From: an uncultured Acholeplasmataceae bacterium | GTDB taxonomy: Bacteria; Bacillota_I; Bacilli_A; Acholeplasmatales; Acholeplasmataceae | Reading direction: 5' to 3' | Assembly (NCBI GenBank): GCA_946577115.1 | Contig: CAMOAP010000014.1 | Span: 1 to 5,975 of the forward strand | DNA: 5,975 nt | In this document: piece after piece, positions 1-5,975 of the stretch | How the letters are laid out: each line of letters begins with the position of its first letter | Numbering within the stretch: position 1 is the first letter of the stretch | The notes under the pieces: generated by a model | The model's input: only the letters and a program-made list of their open reading frames with translations | What the model was told of the DNA's origin: nothing | Database searches by the model: none | Made by a program: the position numbers and the translations under genes

Positions 1-76
1 AGATTTATTAGTTACTTTTTTGGAAAAGACCTCAAAAATATAAAGATACATTAATACCAACAACCAAAAGCAAATA

Positions 77-127
77 TGAATTAAATTAAATCAGATAATA
101 TTTTTTTATTATAAAAAATTTAATTCA
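77..127. terminator. Nested inverted repeat, possible terminator for the minus-strand gene pair
   Basis: An 11-bp perfect inverted repeat (TGAATTAAATT at 77-87, AATTTAATTCA at 117-127) encloses a second one (ATAATA at 95-100, TATTAT at 107-112) with a six-T loop. Together they could fold into a long, almost entirely A/U hairpin on either strand. It begins where the decayed minus-strand gene ends (stop near 128-130), which is the right place for its terminator, and its symmetry would let it work in both directions. Against this, there is almost no G/C in the stem and no clean U-tract after it, and AT-rich DNA produces such repeats by chance. The rest of 1-76 shows nothing I can support as a gene. 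Confidence 0.35.
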
Positions 128-897
128 CTATAATATAACACAAAAAAGATGTTTAAATAAACTTAATGAATAAATAAATTGTTTGACTTTGTTTAAAATT
201 TCAGTTAATTGAGCTTCAACTTAATTTTTTTAGCTGAAGTGAATCCTAATTTATCAACTTCAGCTTGAAATCAAGCTTTAACTATTTCTTTAAATATTTC
301 TCCAAGAGGGATTATTAATATTTTATTATTTTCTGTTAAAAAAGTTTGTTTAACTTTTTGAAAAACTGCTTCTTGATTTGTATCTTGTACAAATAAATCT
401 GCTTTAGTGTTAAATAAAGTTTGTTAAATTATTTCATCAAAAAGACTGTCTAAAAATATTTCAACATCGTTTTGTTCTAAAACTTCATTTAATTTTTTTT
501 AACTTCTTCTTTAGTAACTTTTGCATCCAATACATTAAAATCTGTTTTAAATGAAATAGTTAATTCTAATTGATTCGGTAATGTGGGAATGTGTGATTAA
601 AAGGAACAAGATAATTTTGTTGTCCTGAAGACACTGATGATAAAGTAAAATCTTTGGCAACAGGTTCCTTTTGATCTTGTTAATTATCACAATACGTAAC
701 TTATTTTTCCTTTTCTAAATTATAAGCAATGGGTTGTAGGCTTTTTCAAATGAATCTTCTTTGGGTAATTTTTCTCCCCAAACAATATTACTATTCATCA
801 TATTAAAAGTAAAAAATAAACTTAATAAAGATAATACATATACTAAACGATTTGTTTTTATTGACTGTGGTCTGTTGTCGTTTTTATTATGATACAA
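128..897 (-). pseudogene. Decayed gene for an N-terminally anchored or secreted protein of about 250 residues, family unknown
   Basis: A continuous protein-like sequence can be followed only by changing frame. From a TTG at 897 (no good ribosome site), about 60 residues read cleanly: a basic start, a hydrophobic stretch at residues 18-34 (LVYVLSLLSLFFTF), then a polar part starting VWGEKLPKED. Restoring one base at each of four places keeps one reading frame: the CCC runs at 731-733 and 585-587 (GGG on the plus strand), the A run at 493-500, and the short A run near 221-222. Four stops remain: TAA at 701-703, 680-682 and 424-426, and TGA at 271-273. The last in-frame stop is TAG at 128-130. 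Segments that read as real protein include QDQKEPVAKDFTLSSV, LPNQLELTISFKTDFNVLDA, LFNTKADLFVQDTNQEAVFQ and VEAQLTEILNKVKQ. One membrane anchor, a beta-type stretch and a helical, charged C-terminus are loosely like SPFH/Band 7 proteins, but no diagnostic motif supports that. The intact gyrase genes next door argue against poor sequence quality as the cause. Confidence 0.7.
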
Positions 898-924
898 CTT
901 TCTTTTTTTTATTTTTTATTTATT

Positions 925-1223
925 CTAATAAATAAAACCTGCAGAAACTGATAATAACACTAATACTCCTAAAAAAGTAAGAATTTAAATTGTTCTTTAT
1001 CTTTGGTTTTATATTTTTCTTTTGTTTCTTGTTCTTATATTTTTTCAACTGTTTGGATAACTGCGTAATCTTCTCAAAAAGTTTCTACAACCTCAGTTGT
1101 TATTGTTTCGATTTTTAGCGCTGCTCCAATTATTTAATAAATATTAAATAAAGAAATCAAAAGTACACTTAAAAATAAACTAAAAAATAAAAAAATTTTC
1201 TTGCCTAAGTTTACTATTTGCAT
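925..1223 (-). pseudogene. Decayed small membrane protein gene with two membrane segments (about 99 residues), unknown
   Basis: An ATG at 1221-1223 has a strong Shine-Dalgarno sequence 10 bases upstream. Translation gives MQIVNLGKK, a hydrophobic helix (residues 10-29), then TAA at codon 30 (1134-1136). Beyond it the same frame stays protein-like (GAALKIETITTEVVETF), meets TGA at codon 50 (1074-1076) and TAA at codon 63 (1035-1037), and runs through a charged Lys/Glu/Gln stretch to about codon 84. There a six-T run (plus-strand A run 971-976) appears one base short: adding one T turns the stop at 969-971 into a second hydrophobic helix (FLLFLGVLVLLSVSAGFIY), ending at TAG 925-927. The restored protein has two membrane segments around a soluble stretch of about 50 residues. 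It lies 27 bases before the other decayed gene on the same strand, so the two were probably one operon. I do not recognise the family. The TAA stops could come from CAA by C-to-T change, in line with AT-biased decay. Confidence 0.65.
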
Positions 1224-1233
1224 TTATGATTAT

Positions 1234-1243
1234 CCTTCCTTTT
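1234..1243 (-). promoter_or_regulatory. Ribosome binding site of the decayed two-helix gene
   Basis: On the minus strand the sequence AAAAGGAAGG precedes the ATG at 1223 by 10 bases. It is as good as the sites of the intact gyrase genes. It fixes the start of the decayed gene and suggests that the first 29 codons could still be translated. Confidence 0.6.
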
Positions 1244-1275
1244 ACAATATTAATATAGCAAAAAAAATGCCATTA

Positions 1276-1286
1276 ATTATATTATA
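1276..1286 (-). promoter_or_regulatory. Candidate -10 element(s) of the minus-strand gene pair
   Basis: On the minus strand, two overlapping perfect TATAAT hexamers (1281-1286 and 1276-1281) lie about 40 bases upstream of the ribosome site of the decayed small membrane protein. No convincing -35 hexamer sits 16-18 bases upstream. In DNA this AT-rich a TATAAT alone is weak evidence; its position is what supports it. Confidence 0.35.
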
Positions 1287-1301
1287 ACTCAAAAAGCAAA
1301 T

Positions 1302-1324
1302 TTAGAGTATTTTTTACTCACTAA
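1302..1324. repeat. Short hairpin between the divergent promoters
   Basis: GAGTA (1305-1309) and TACTC (1315-1319) form a perfect 5-bp stem with a five-T loop. If two bases (1319-1320) bulge out, the pairing can be redrawn to eight base pairs, with TTAG (1302-1305) facing CTAA (1321-1324). It lies just upstream of the minus-strand -10 elements, where the -35 region would be, so it could be an operator or simply chance. Confidence 0.25.
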
Positions 1325-1334
1325 TTGTAAAAAC

Positions 1335-1371
1335 CACAAAATAACTAGTTTTTATGTTATAATATTTTGTG
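1335..1371. repeat. 9-bp inverted repeat straddling the putative gyrB promoter
   Basis: CACAAAATA at 1335-1343 and TATTTTGTG at 1363-1371 are perfect reverse complements with 19 bases between them, so the arm centres are 28 bp apart. The interval contains the extended -10 element at 1355-1363, and the right arm covers the expected transcription start. This layout fits an operator for a dimeric DNA-binding protein, but no regulator is visible in the window. Confidence 0.4.
1355..1363 (+). promoter_or_regulatory. Candidate extended -10 promoter for gyrB-gyrA
   Basis: TGTTATAAT matches the extended -10 consensus TGnTATAAT exactly. No good -35 hexamer lies upstream, which extended -10 promoters can tolerate. 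Transcription would start near 1370 and give an untranslated leader of about 190 bases before gyrB. A second, weaker candidate lies closer to the gene: TTGCTA at 1486-1491, 16 bases, then TTTAAT at 1508-1513. The 340-base spacer 1224-1563 otherwise holds no gene that I can see. Confidence 0.45.
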
Positions 1372-1429
1372 ATTAAGTTGTATAAAATATCATATTTTTA
1401 TCCAAATTATCAAAAACAATAATAAATAT

Positions 1430-1465
1430 TTTACCAAAAATAATTAATTAACAATAATTGGTAAA
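1430..1465. repeat. 8-bp inverted repeat in the gyrB leader
   Basis: TTTACCAA at 1430-1437 and TTGGTAAA at 1458-1465 are perfect reverse complements with 20 bases between them. Like the repeat at 1335-1371, its arm centres are 28 bp apart. Each arm holds two G/C pairs, uncommon in this AT-rich spacer, and the right arm is followed by TGTTTTT. It could be an operator or a weak leader hairpin. Confidence 0.35.
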
Positions 1466-1549
1466 TGTTTTTCATAATTAATATTTTGCTATTTTCAAAT
1501 TTTTTTCTTTAATCTTTAATCTATTTTTAATATTTTATAAATTTACAAA

Positions 1550-1555
1550 AAGGAG
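1550..1555 (+). promoter_or_regulatory. Ribosome binding site of gyrB; supports a TTG start
   Basis: AAGGAG lies 8 bases before the TTG at 1564-1566. No in-frame ATG occurs before codon 24, which already lies inside the conserved RKRPGMYIG motif, so this site decides the unusual TTG start. Confidence 0.85.
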
Positions 1556-1563
1556 CTATTTTT

Positions 1564-3579
1564 TTGAAAAATTACAATGCCGATAGTATTCAAATTTTAG
1601 AAGGTTTGGAAGCAGTTCGCAAACGACCAGGAATGTATATTGGTTCGACTGCTCAAAAAGGACTTCATCATTTAGTCTGGGAAATTATTGACAATTCGAT
1701 TGACGAAGCTTTAGCAGGACACGCTAACAACATTAATTTAGAAATCCTACCTGGAGAAATTATTAGTGTTTCTGACAATGGTAGAGGAATTCCGGTTGAT
1801 ATTCACCCCAAAACAGGGAAACCAGCAGTAGAAACCATTTTAACTACTCTTCATGCTGGAGGAAAATTTGACAGTTCTTCTTATAAGGTTTCAGGAGGTC
1901 TTCATGGTGTGGGAGCCTCTGTAGTAAATGCTCTTTCTACTTGGTTTACTGTAGAAATTCACCTTAACAAACAAATCTATTTTCAAAAATACGAAAAAGG
2001 AATTGCAGTTTCACCTTTGGAAGTCATTGGAGGAACTAACAAACGAGGAACTACTATCCAATTTTTAGCAGACCCAGAAATTTTCCAAGAAACTACCATT
2101 TATAACTTTAATACTCTCAAAGAAAGAATGCAACAATTGTCTTTTTTAAACAAAGGTCTTAAATTAAACATTACTGACAAAAGATACGAAAAAGAAAATG
2201 TTTTTAAATTTTGCCATGAAAAAGGCTTACAAGACTACTTAGATTTTATTAACAATAGCCACAAACAAACTCCTTTTCACGAAATTTTTTATCTGGAAAA
2301 AGAAGCGCAAAAACTAACTTTTGAAATTGTCTTTGAATACACTACAAAACTCCGTTCTGCCCAAAAAGACGCACAAGGAAACGAAATAGAAGAAAAAGAA
2401 GGCAAAGACGCTATCCCTAACTACACTCAAAGCCAAAAAATCTTTTCTTTTGTTAACAATATTCCTACTCATGAAGGAGGAACTCACGAAGAAGGTTTTA
2501 AATTAGCCCTAAACCGTGTTGTTTCTAAATATGCTAAGGAATTCAATCTTTTAAAAAAAGACGAACATTTATTAAGTGAAGACATATTAGAAGGAATTAC
2601 TGCTATTATTTCTTTAAAACATCAAGAACCTCAATTTGAAGGACAAACTAAAGCTAAACTAGCAAATACTGAAGTAAGACAAATTACATCCCAATTATTT
2701 GGCGAATTTTTAGAAAAATATTTATTAGAGCATCCCCAAGATTCAAGAAAAATAATTGATAAATGTCTTCTTTCTGCAAATGCCCGTCTAGCTGCTAAAC
2801 GTGCTCGCGAAGTAGTAAGAAATAAGCCCCTTGATTCTTTAGGTTTTGCCTCCAAATTAGCTGATTGTAGAAGCAAAGACCCTCATATTTCTGAACTCTA
2901 CATTGTCGAAGGAGATTCAGCGGGTGGTTCCGCTAAACAAGGAAGAGACTCGCGTTTTCAAGCTATCCTTCCTTTACGTGGTAAAGTCCTTAATGTAGAA
3001 AAAAGTCTAGATGCCAAAATTCTTACAAATAAAGAAATTAAATCCTTAATACAAGCAATTGGTGCAGGAATTAACATTGGCAAAGGAAAAGACTTTAATA
3101 TAGATAAAATCCGTTATCACAAAATTATCATTATGACAGATGCCGATGTTGATGGAGCCCACATAAGAACTTTACTATTAACTTTCTTTTTCAGACATTT
3201 CCGCGAATTAATTGAAAAAGGCTATATCTATTTTGCTCGTCCTCCTTTATACAAATATCAAAAAGGAAAAAGCACTCCAAAATATTTTTATGATGAAAAA
3301 ACCAAACAAACTTTTGCAACTAAAAACAACTTAAAAGATGGTTTCCAAAGATACAAAGGACTTGGAGAAATGAATCCTAATCAACTTTGGGAAACAACTA
3401 TGGACCCGGAAACTCGCACTCTTCTCAAAGCAAGTCTCAAAGAATCCCTTAATGCTTTAAGTGATGAAGAAGCTTTAATGGAAGCAGACCAAACTTTTAA
3501 CATGTTAATGGGAGAAAAAGTCTTACCAAGAAAAAACTTCATCTTAGAAAAAGCCTTAGAAGCTGATTTAGACGTTTAA
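1564..3579 (+). CDS. gyrB: DNA gyrase subunit B (ATPase subunit, type IIA topoisomerase)
   Basis: GyrB uses ATP to drive DNA strand passage so that gyrase introduces negative supercoils; it acts in the cytoplasm with GyrA as A2B2. The 671-residue protein is complete, starts at TTG and ends at TAA. The N-terminal GHKL ATPase shows RKRPGMYIG (19-27), catalytic Glu40 and Asn44 in [10 protein letters not shown], Asp71 in SDNGRGIP, and the ATP-lid motif GGLHGVG (111-117). The transducer domain carries the QTK loop (361-363) with Lys363. The TOPRIM domain has [14 protein letters not shown] from Glu449 and the metal-binding DADVD (Asp526, Asp528, Asp530), followed by [10 protein letters not shown] (595-604). 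It lacks the large E. coli insertion, as in Gram-positive GyrB (about 640 residues). The extra length is mainly a charged stretch near residues 260-285. Phe140 replaces the arginine common at the coumarin-contact site. gyrA follows 84 bases downstream with no clear terminator between, so the two are probably co-transcribed. ParE is the main alternative; the paired gene with a GyrA box argues for GyrB. Confidence 0.97.
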   Translation: MKNYNADSIQILEGLEAVRKRPGMYIGSTAQKGLHHLVWEIIDNSIDEALAGHANNINLEILPGEIISVSDNGRGIPVDIHPKTGKPAVETILTTLHAGGKFDSSSYKVSGGLHGVGASVVNALSTWFTVEIHLNKQIYFQKYEKGIAVSPLEVIGGTNKRGTTIQFLADPEIFQETTIYNFNTLKERMQQLSFLNKGLKLNITDKRYEKENVFKFCHEKGLQDYLDFINNSHKQTPFHEIFYLEKEAQKLTFEIVFEYTTKLRSAQKDAQGNEIEEKEGKDAIPNYTQSQKIFSFVNNIPTHEGGTHEEGFKLALNRVVSKYAKEFNLLKKDEHLLSEDILEGITAIISLKHQEPQFEGQTKAKLANTEVRQITSQLFGEFLEKYLLEHPQDSRKIIDKCLLSANARLAAKRAREVVRNKPLDSLGFASKLADCRSKDPHISELYIVEGDSAGGSAKQGRDSRFQAILPLRGKVLNVEKSLDAKILTNKEIKSLIQAIGAGINIGKGKDFNIDKIRYHKIIIMTDADVDGAHIRTLLLTFFFRHFRELIEKGYIYFARPPLYKYQKGKSTPKYFYDEKTKQTFATKNNLKDGFQRYKGLGEMNPNQLWETTMDPETRTLLKASLKESLNALSDEEALMEADQTFNMLMGEKVLPRKNFILEKALEADLDV

Positions 3580-3582
3580 TTA

Positions 3583-3596
3583 AAAATAATTATTTT
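3583..3596. repeat. 14-bp AT palindrome in the gyrB-gyrA spacer
   Basis: AAAATAATTATTTT is perfectly self-complementary and begins just after the gyrB stop codon. It has no loop, no G/C pair and no U-tract, so it is not a convincing terminator. The rest of the 84-base spacer holds only the gyrA ribosome site. Confidence 0.3.
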
Positions 3597-3650
3597 ATAC
3601 AAATAAAACTAACAAACTATAACACTAAATAACAACTAATATATATCTAA

Positions 3651-3657
3651 AAAGAGG
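3651..3657 (+). promoter_or_regulatory. Ribosome binding site of gyrA
   Basis: AAAGAGG lies 6 bases before the ATG at 3664-3666 and supports this start over the next in-frame ATG, codon 32 (3757-3759), which lies inside the conserved N-terminal region. Confidence 0.75.
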
Positions 3658-3663
3658 TTAAAA

Positions 3664-5975
3664 ATGAGCGACCAAAAAACTCAAAACAATGAAGACAACA
3701 ACCACAAAACCCACGATCATGGCAATATTCAAGAAGTAAACTTAAGCGAAGAGATGAAAAAATCCTTCTTAAGTTATGCAATGAGCGTAATTGTATCAAG
3801 AGCTTTGCCAGACATTAAAGATGGCTTAAAACCAGTCCAAAGACGTATTTTATATAGTATGAAAGAATTAGGCGTCTACAGTCACGCAAGCTACAAAAAA
3901 GCAGCTCGTGTAGTGGGGGATGTTATGGGTAAATACCATCCTCACGGCGATTCCAGCATTTATGAGGCAATGGTAAGAATGGCTCAAGATTTTAGTTACC
4001 GTTATCCTTTAGTAGACGGTCATGGAAACTTTGGTTCAATTGATGGCGACAAAGCAGCAGCTATGCGTTATACCGAAGTTAAAATGGCAAAAATGGCAAT
4101 GGAACTAATCAAAAACATTGACAAAGAAACAATTGATTTTGTTGATAATTACGATGGCACAGAAAAAGAACCATTAGTACTGCCAACAGCTCTTCCCAAC
4201 TTATTAATTAATGGAGCTACAGGAATTGCAGTAGGAATGGCAACCAAAATCCCCACTCACAATTTAGGAGAAGTTATTGATGGTTTAATTAACTACATTA
4301 ACAATAAAGACATTTCTATTGATGAATTAATGCAACACATCAAAGGACCTGATTTTCCTACTGGTGGTGAACTTTTAGGCTTACAAAGTTTAAAAAGTGC
4401 TTATCATACAGGTCAAGGAGCTGTTATCTTAAAAGCTAAAAGTCACGTTTTAGAAGAAAGAGGCAAAACTTCAATTATTGTTACAGAAATTCCTTATCAA
4501 GTTAAAAAAACTGATCTAATTGACAAAATTGCTTTTCTAGTTAAAAACAAAATAGTAGAAGGAATAACAGACCTTAGAGACGAATCCAGTCGCAAAGGAA
4601 TGAAAATCGTAATCGAACTTAAAAGAGACACTAACGCCAAAATTATTCTTAACAAACTATACAAACATTCCCAATTAAGAATTTCTTTTGGCATCAATAT
4701 GGTTGCATTAGTTGGAAAAACTCCCCAATTAGTTTCTTTAAAACAAATTTTAGAAGCTTTTTTCAATTTCCGCATTGAAGTTATTAACCGCCAAAAAAAC
4801 TTTGAACTCAAAAAAGCAAGCGCCAGACAACATTTAGTAAAAGCCCTTATCACTATTTTAGAAGACATTGAAATTGCTATTAAACTCATCAAAAATTCTA
4901 CAGATGTCAAAGAAGCCCAAAACAAATTAATGCAAAGATACAATTTTGACGAAATACAAAGCAAAGCCATTTTAGAAATGAGCCTTCAAAAACTTGCTAA
5001 CCAAGAAACTCAAAAACTTATCACTGAAGAAAAAAACCTCACTCAAGAAATTTTAGAATGCCAAAGTATCATTGATTCCCAAAAGAAAAAAGAACGCATT
5101 TTAGAAAAAGAACTTCTAGAAATAAAGAAAAAATACCAAGATGACAGAAAAACTAACCTCAATTTTGATGCTACCCTAAACTTTGAAGACGAAGACCTAA
5201 TCGAAAAAAAACCTATCATTATTACAATTACTAACAAAGGATACATCAAAAGCATGGATATTGATACTTACAAACAACAAAAAAGAGGCGGACAAGGCGT
5301 TTCTGGTATGAAAATATACGAAGAAGACTTCATTGAACATCTAGCAATTACTTCTACTCACGATTATCACTTATTTTTTACTAATAAAGGCAAAGTCTAT
5401 CAACTCAAAGGCTATGAAATTCCTTTAGGTCAAAGACAATCGAAAGGAAGCCATCTTGTTAATTTCTTACCATTCGAAAAAGACGAATTTTTAACTTCTT
5501 TCACCAATATTAAAAACTTTGATCAATCCCAAGATTACTTATTCTTTGCTACCAAAAAAGGTATAGTCAAAAAAACACCTCTCAAAGAATACAGTCACAT
5601 TTCCAAAAGAGGCCTTATCGCAATTAGACTAAAAAAAAACGATGAAGTCCTTACAGTAAACAAAACCACAGGCCATAAAAACATCATTCTAGCATCTAAC
5701 AATGGCAATGCTATTTGTTTTTGCGAAACCAAAATTAAAAGCATTAGTCGCAACAGTATGGGTGTAATTGGGATGCGTCTTGGAAGTGATGAATTCTTAG
5801 TAGGAGCTGCTTTATTTGACACTGATTCGAAAGAACAAAACATTTTGGTACTGACTGAAAACGGCTTTGGCAAAATCACCAATGTCAATCAATACCGCAT
5901 TCAAGCGCGTAGTGGAAAAGGCTCTAAAACTATCAAAGTAAATGACCAAAAAGGAAGACTTATTACCCTACAAGT
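3664..5975 (+). CDS. gyrA: DNA gyrase subunit A (DNA cleavage and wrapping subunit), 3' end beyond the window
   Basis: GyrA cuts and rejoins the gate DNA segment through a tyrosine and wraps DNA to give gyrase its supercoiling direction. The frame is open for 770 codons without a stop and runs off the window; GyrA is usually 800-880 residues, so only the last part is missing. The first 20 or so residues are a polar Asn/His/Asp-rich tail, longer than in B. subtilis, before the conserved [20 protein letters not shown]. Conserved parts include [12 protein letters not shown] (90-101), the catalytic Tyr136 in AAAMRYTE, and [13 protein letters not shown] (182-194). The quinolone-determining positions are Ser97 and Glu101. 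The C-terminal beta-pinwheel starts near residue 515; its GyrA box is QKRGGQG (539-545), close to the canonical QRRGGKG, which marks GyrA rather than ParC. Later blades show degenerate repeats at 590-595, 646-650, 695-703 and 747-753. The coiled-coil part reads [10 protein letters not shown] (439-448) where the family usually has MRLQRLTGLE. It is probably co-transcribed with gyrB. Confidence 0.97.
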   Translation, partial: MSDQKTQNNEDNNHKTHDHGNIQEVNLSEEMKKSFLSYAMSVIVSRALPDIKDGLKPVQRRILYSMKELGVYSHASYKKAARVVGDVMGKYHPHGDSSIYEAMVRMAQDFSYRYPLVDGHGNFGSIDGDKAAAMRYTEVKMAKMAMELIKNIDKETIDFVDNYDGTEKEPLVLPTALPNLLINGATGIAVGMATKIPTHNLGEVIDGLINYINNKDISIDELMQHIKGPDFPTGGELLGLQSLKSAYHTGQGAVILKAKSHVLEERGKTSIIVTEIPYQVKKTDLIDKIAFLVKNKIVEGITDLRDESSRKGMKIVIELKRDTNAKIILNKLYKHSQLRISFGINMVALVGKTPQLVSLKQILEAFFNFRIEVINRQKNFELKKASARQHLVKALITILEDIEIAIKLIKNSTDVKEAQNKLMQRYNFDEIQSKAILEMSLQKLANQETQKLITEEKNLTQEILECQSIIDSQKKKERILEKELLEIKKKYQDDRKTNLNFDATLNFEDEDLIEKKPIIITITNKGYIKSMDIDTYKQQKRGGQGVSGMKIYEEDFIEHLAITSTHDYHLFFTNKGKVYQLKGYEIPLGQRQSKGSHLVNFLPFEKDEFLTSFTNIKNFDQSQDYLFFATKKGIVKKTPLKEYSHISKRGLIAIRLKKNDEVLTVNKTTGHKNIILASNNGNAICFCETKIKSISRNSMGVIGMRLGSDEFLVGAALFDTDSKEQNILVLTENGFGKITNVNQYRIQARSGKGSKTIKVNDQKGRLITLQ

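Noticed and set aside
1..54. Plus-strand open frame ending in TAA at 52-54, possibly the tail of an upstream gene (ends GKDLKNIKIH)
   Set aside because: Seventeen codons are too few to separate from chance; the minus strand is also open here.
715..897. A free-standing 60-residue secreted peptide on the minus strand
   Set aside because: It has a weak TTG start with no ribosome site, and its coding sense continues past the stop in another frame, so it is the front of the decayed gene.
128..1223. Stop-codon recoding (UAA as Gln, UGA as Trp) to explain the broken minus-strand genes
   Set aside because: The gyrase genes use CAA for Gln and TGG for Trp, gyrB ends in TAA, and the minus-strand genes also need frameshifts.
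1398..1406. TTATCCAAA, one mismatch from a DnaA box, near gyrB
   Set aside because: It is a single near-match with no cluster of boxes and no dnaA or dnaN in view, so it does not support a replication origin.
2631..2876. Minus-strand open frame inside gyrB
   Set aside because: It lies antisense to conserved gyrB coding sequence, has no ribosome site and resembles no known protein.
3580..3663. A terminator or separate promoter between gyrB and gyrA
   Set aside because: The only palindrome is loop-free and all A/T, and the best -10-like hexamer (TATAAC at 3618-3623) has no -35 partner.
4497..4970. 157-codon minus-strand open frame inside gyrA
   Set aside because: It is a shadow of gyrA codon usage; the plus frame encodes clear GyrA sequence throughout.
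5043..5255. Minus-strand open frame inside gyrA
   Set aside because: It is antisense to the GyrA coiled-coil and pinwheel start, with composition typical of a shadow frame.
5595..5888. Minus-strand open frame inside gyrA
   Set aside because: It is antisense to the GyrA beta-pinwheel repeats, with no independent support.

Overview
The window looks like a chromosomal segment of an AT-rich mollicute-type bacterium, most likely a 'Candidatus Phytoplasma' (Acholeplasmataceae). Three things point there: very AT-rich spacers, AT-driven codon choice, and use of the standard genetic code. In both gyrase genes tryptophan is TGG, there is no in-frame TGA, and glutamine is CAA, so UGA is not read as Trp as it is in Mycoplasma and Spiroplasma. 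The genus is inferred from style and family resemblance, not from a database search.

Layout. Positions 1-127 hold no supportable gene but contain a large nested inverted repeat that could end transcription. Positions 128-1223, on the minus strand, carry two adjacent decayed genes. The first (925-1223) encoded a small protein with two membrane segments. The second (128-897) encoded a protein of about 250 residues with one N-terminal membrane or signal segment. Each is broken by several stop codons and single-base frameshifts, yet the protein-like sequence can be followed across frames. Positions 1224-1563 form a divergent regulatory spacer with candidate promoters on both strands and several inverted repeats. 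gyrB (1564-3579, complete) and gyrA (3664 to the window end, 3' end missing) follow on the plus strand, 84 bases apart and each with a clear Shine-Dalgarno sequence.

The two gyrase genes encode the subunits of the A2B2 DNA gyrase, which introduces negative supercoils using ATP. GyrB supplies the GHKL ATPase and the TOPRIM metal site; GyrA supplies the active-site tyrosine and the DNA-wrapping beta-pinwheel. All key catalytic residues are present. GyrB has a charged insertion of about 25 residues in its transducer domain, and a phenylalanine where many GyrB proteins have the coumarin-contacting arginine. GyrA keeps the quinolone-sensitive Ser/Glu pair.

I see no clearly novel system. The most interesting material is the decaying gene pair upstream of gyrB, whose front-end expression signals still look intact, and the inverted repeats around the putative gyrB promoter.
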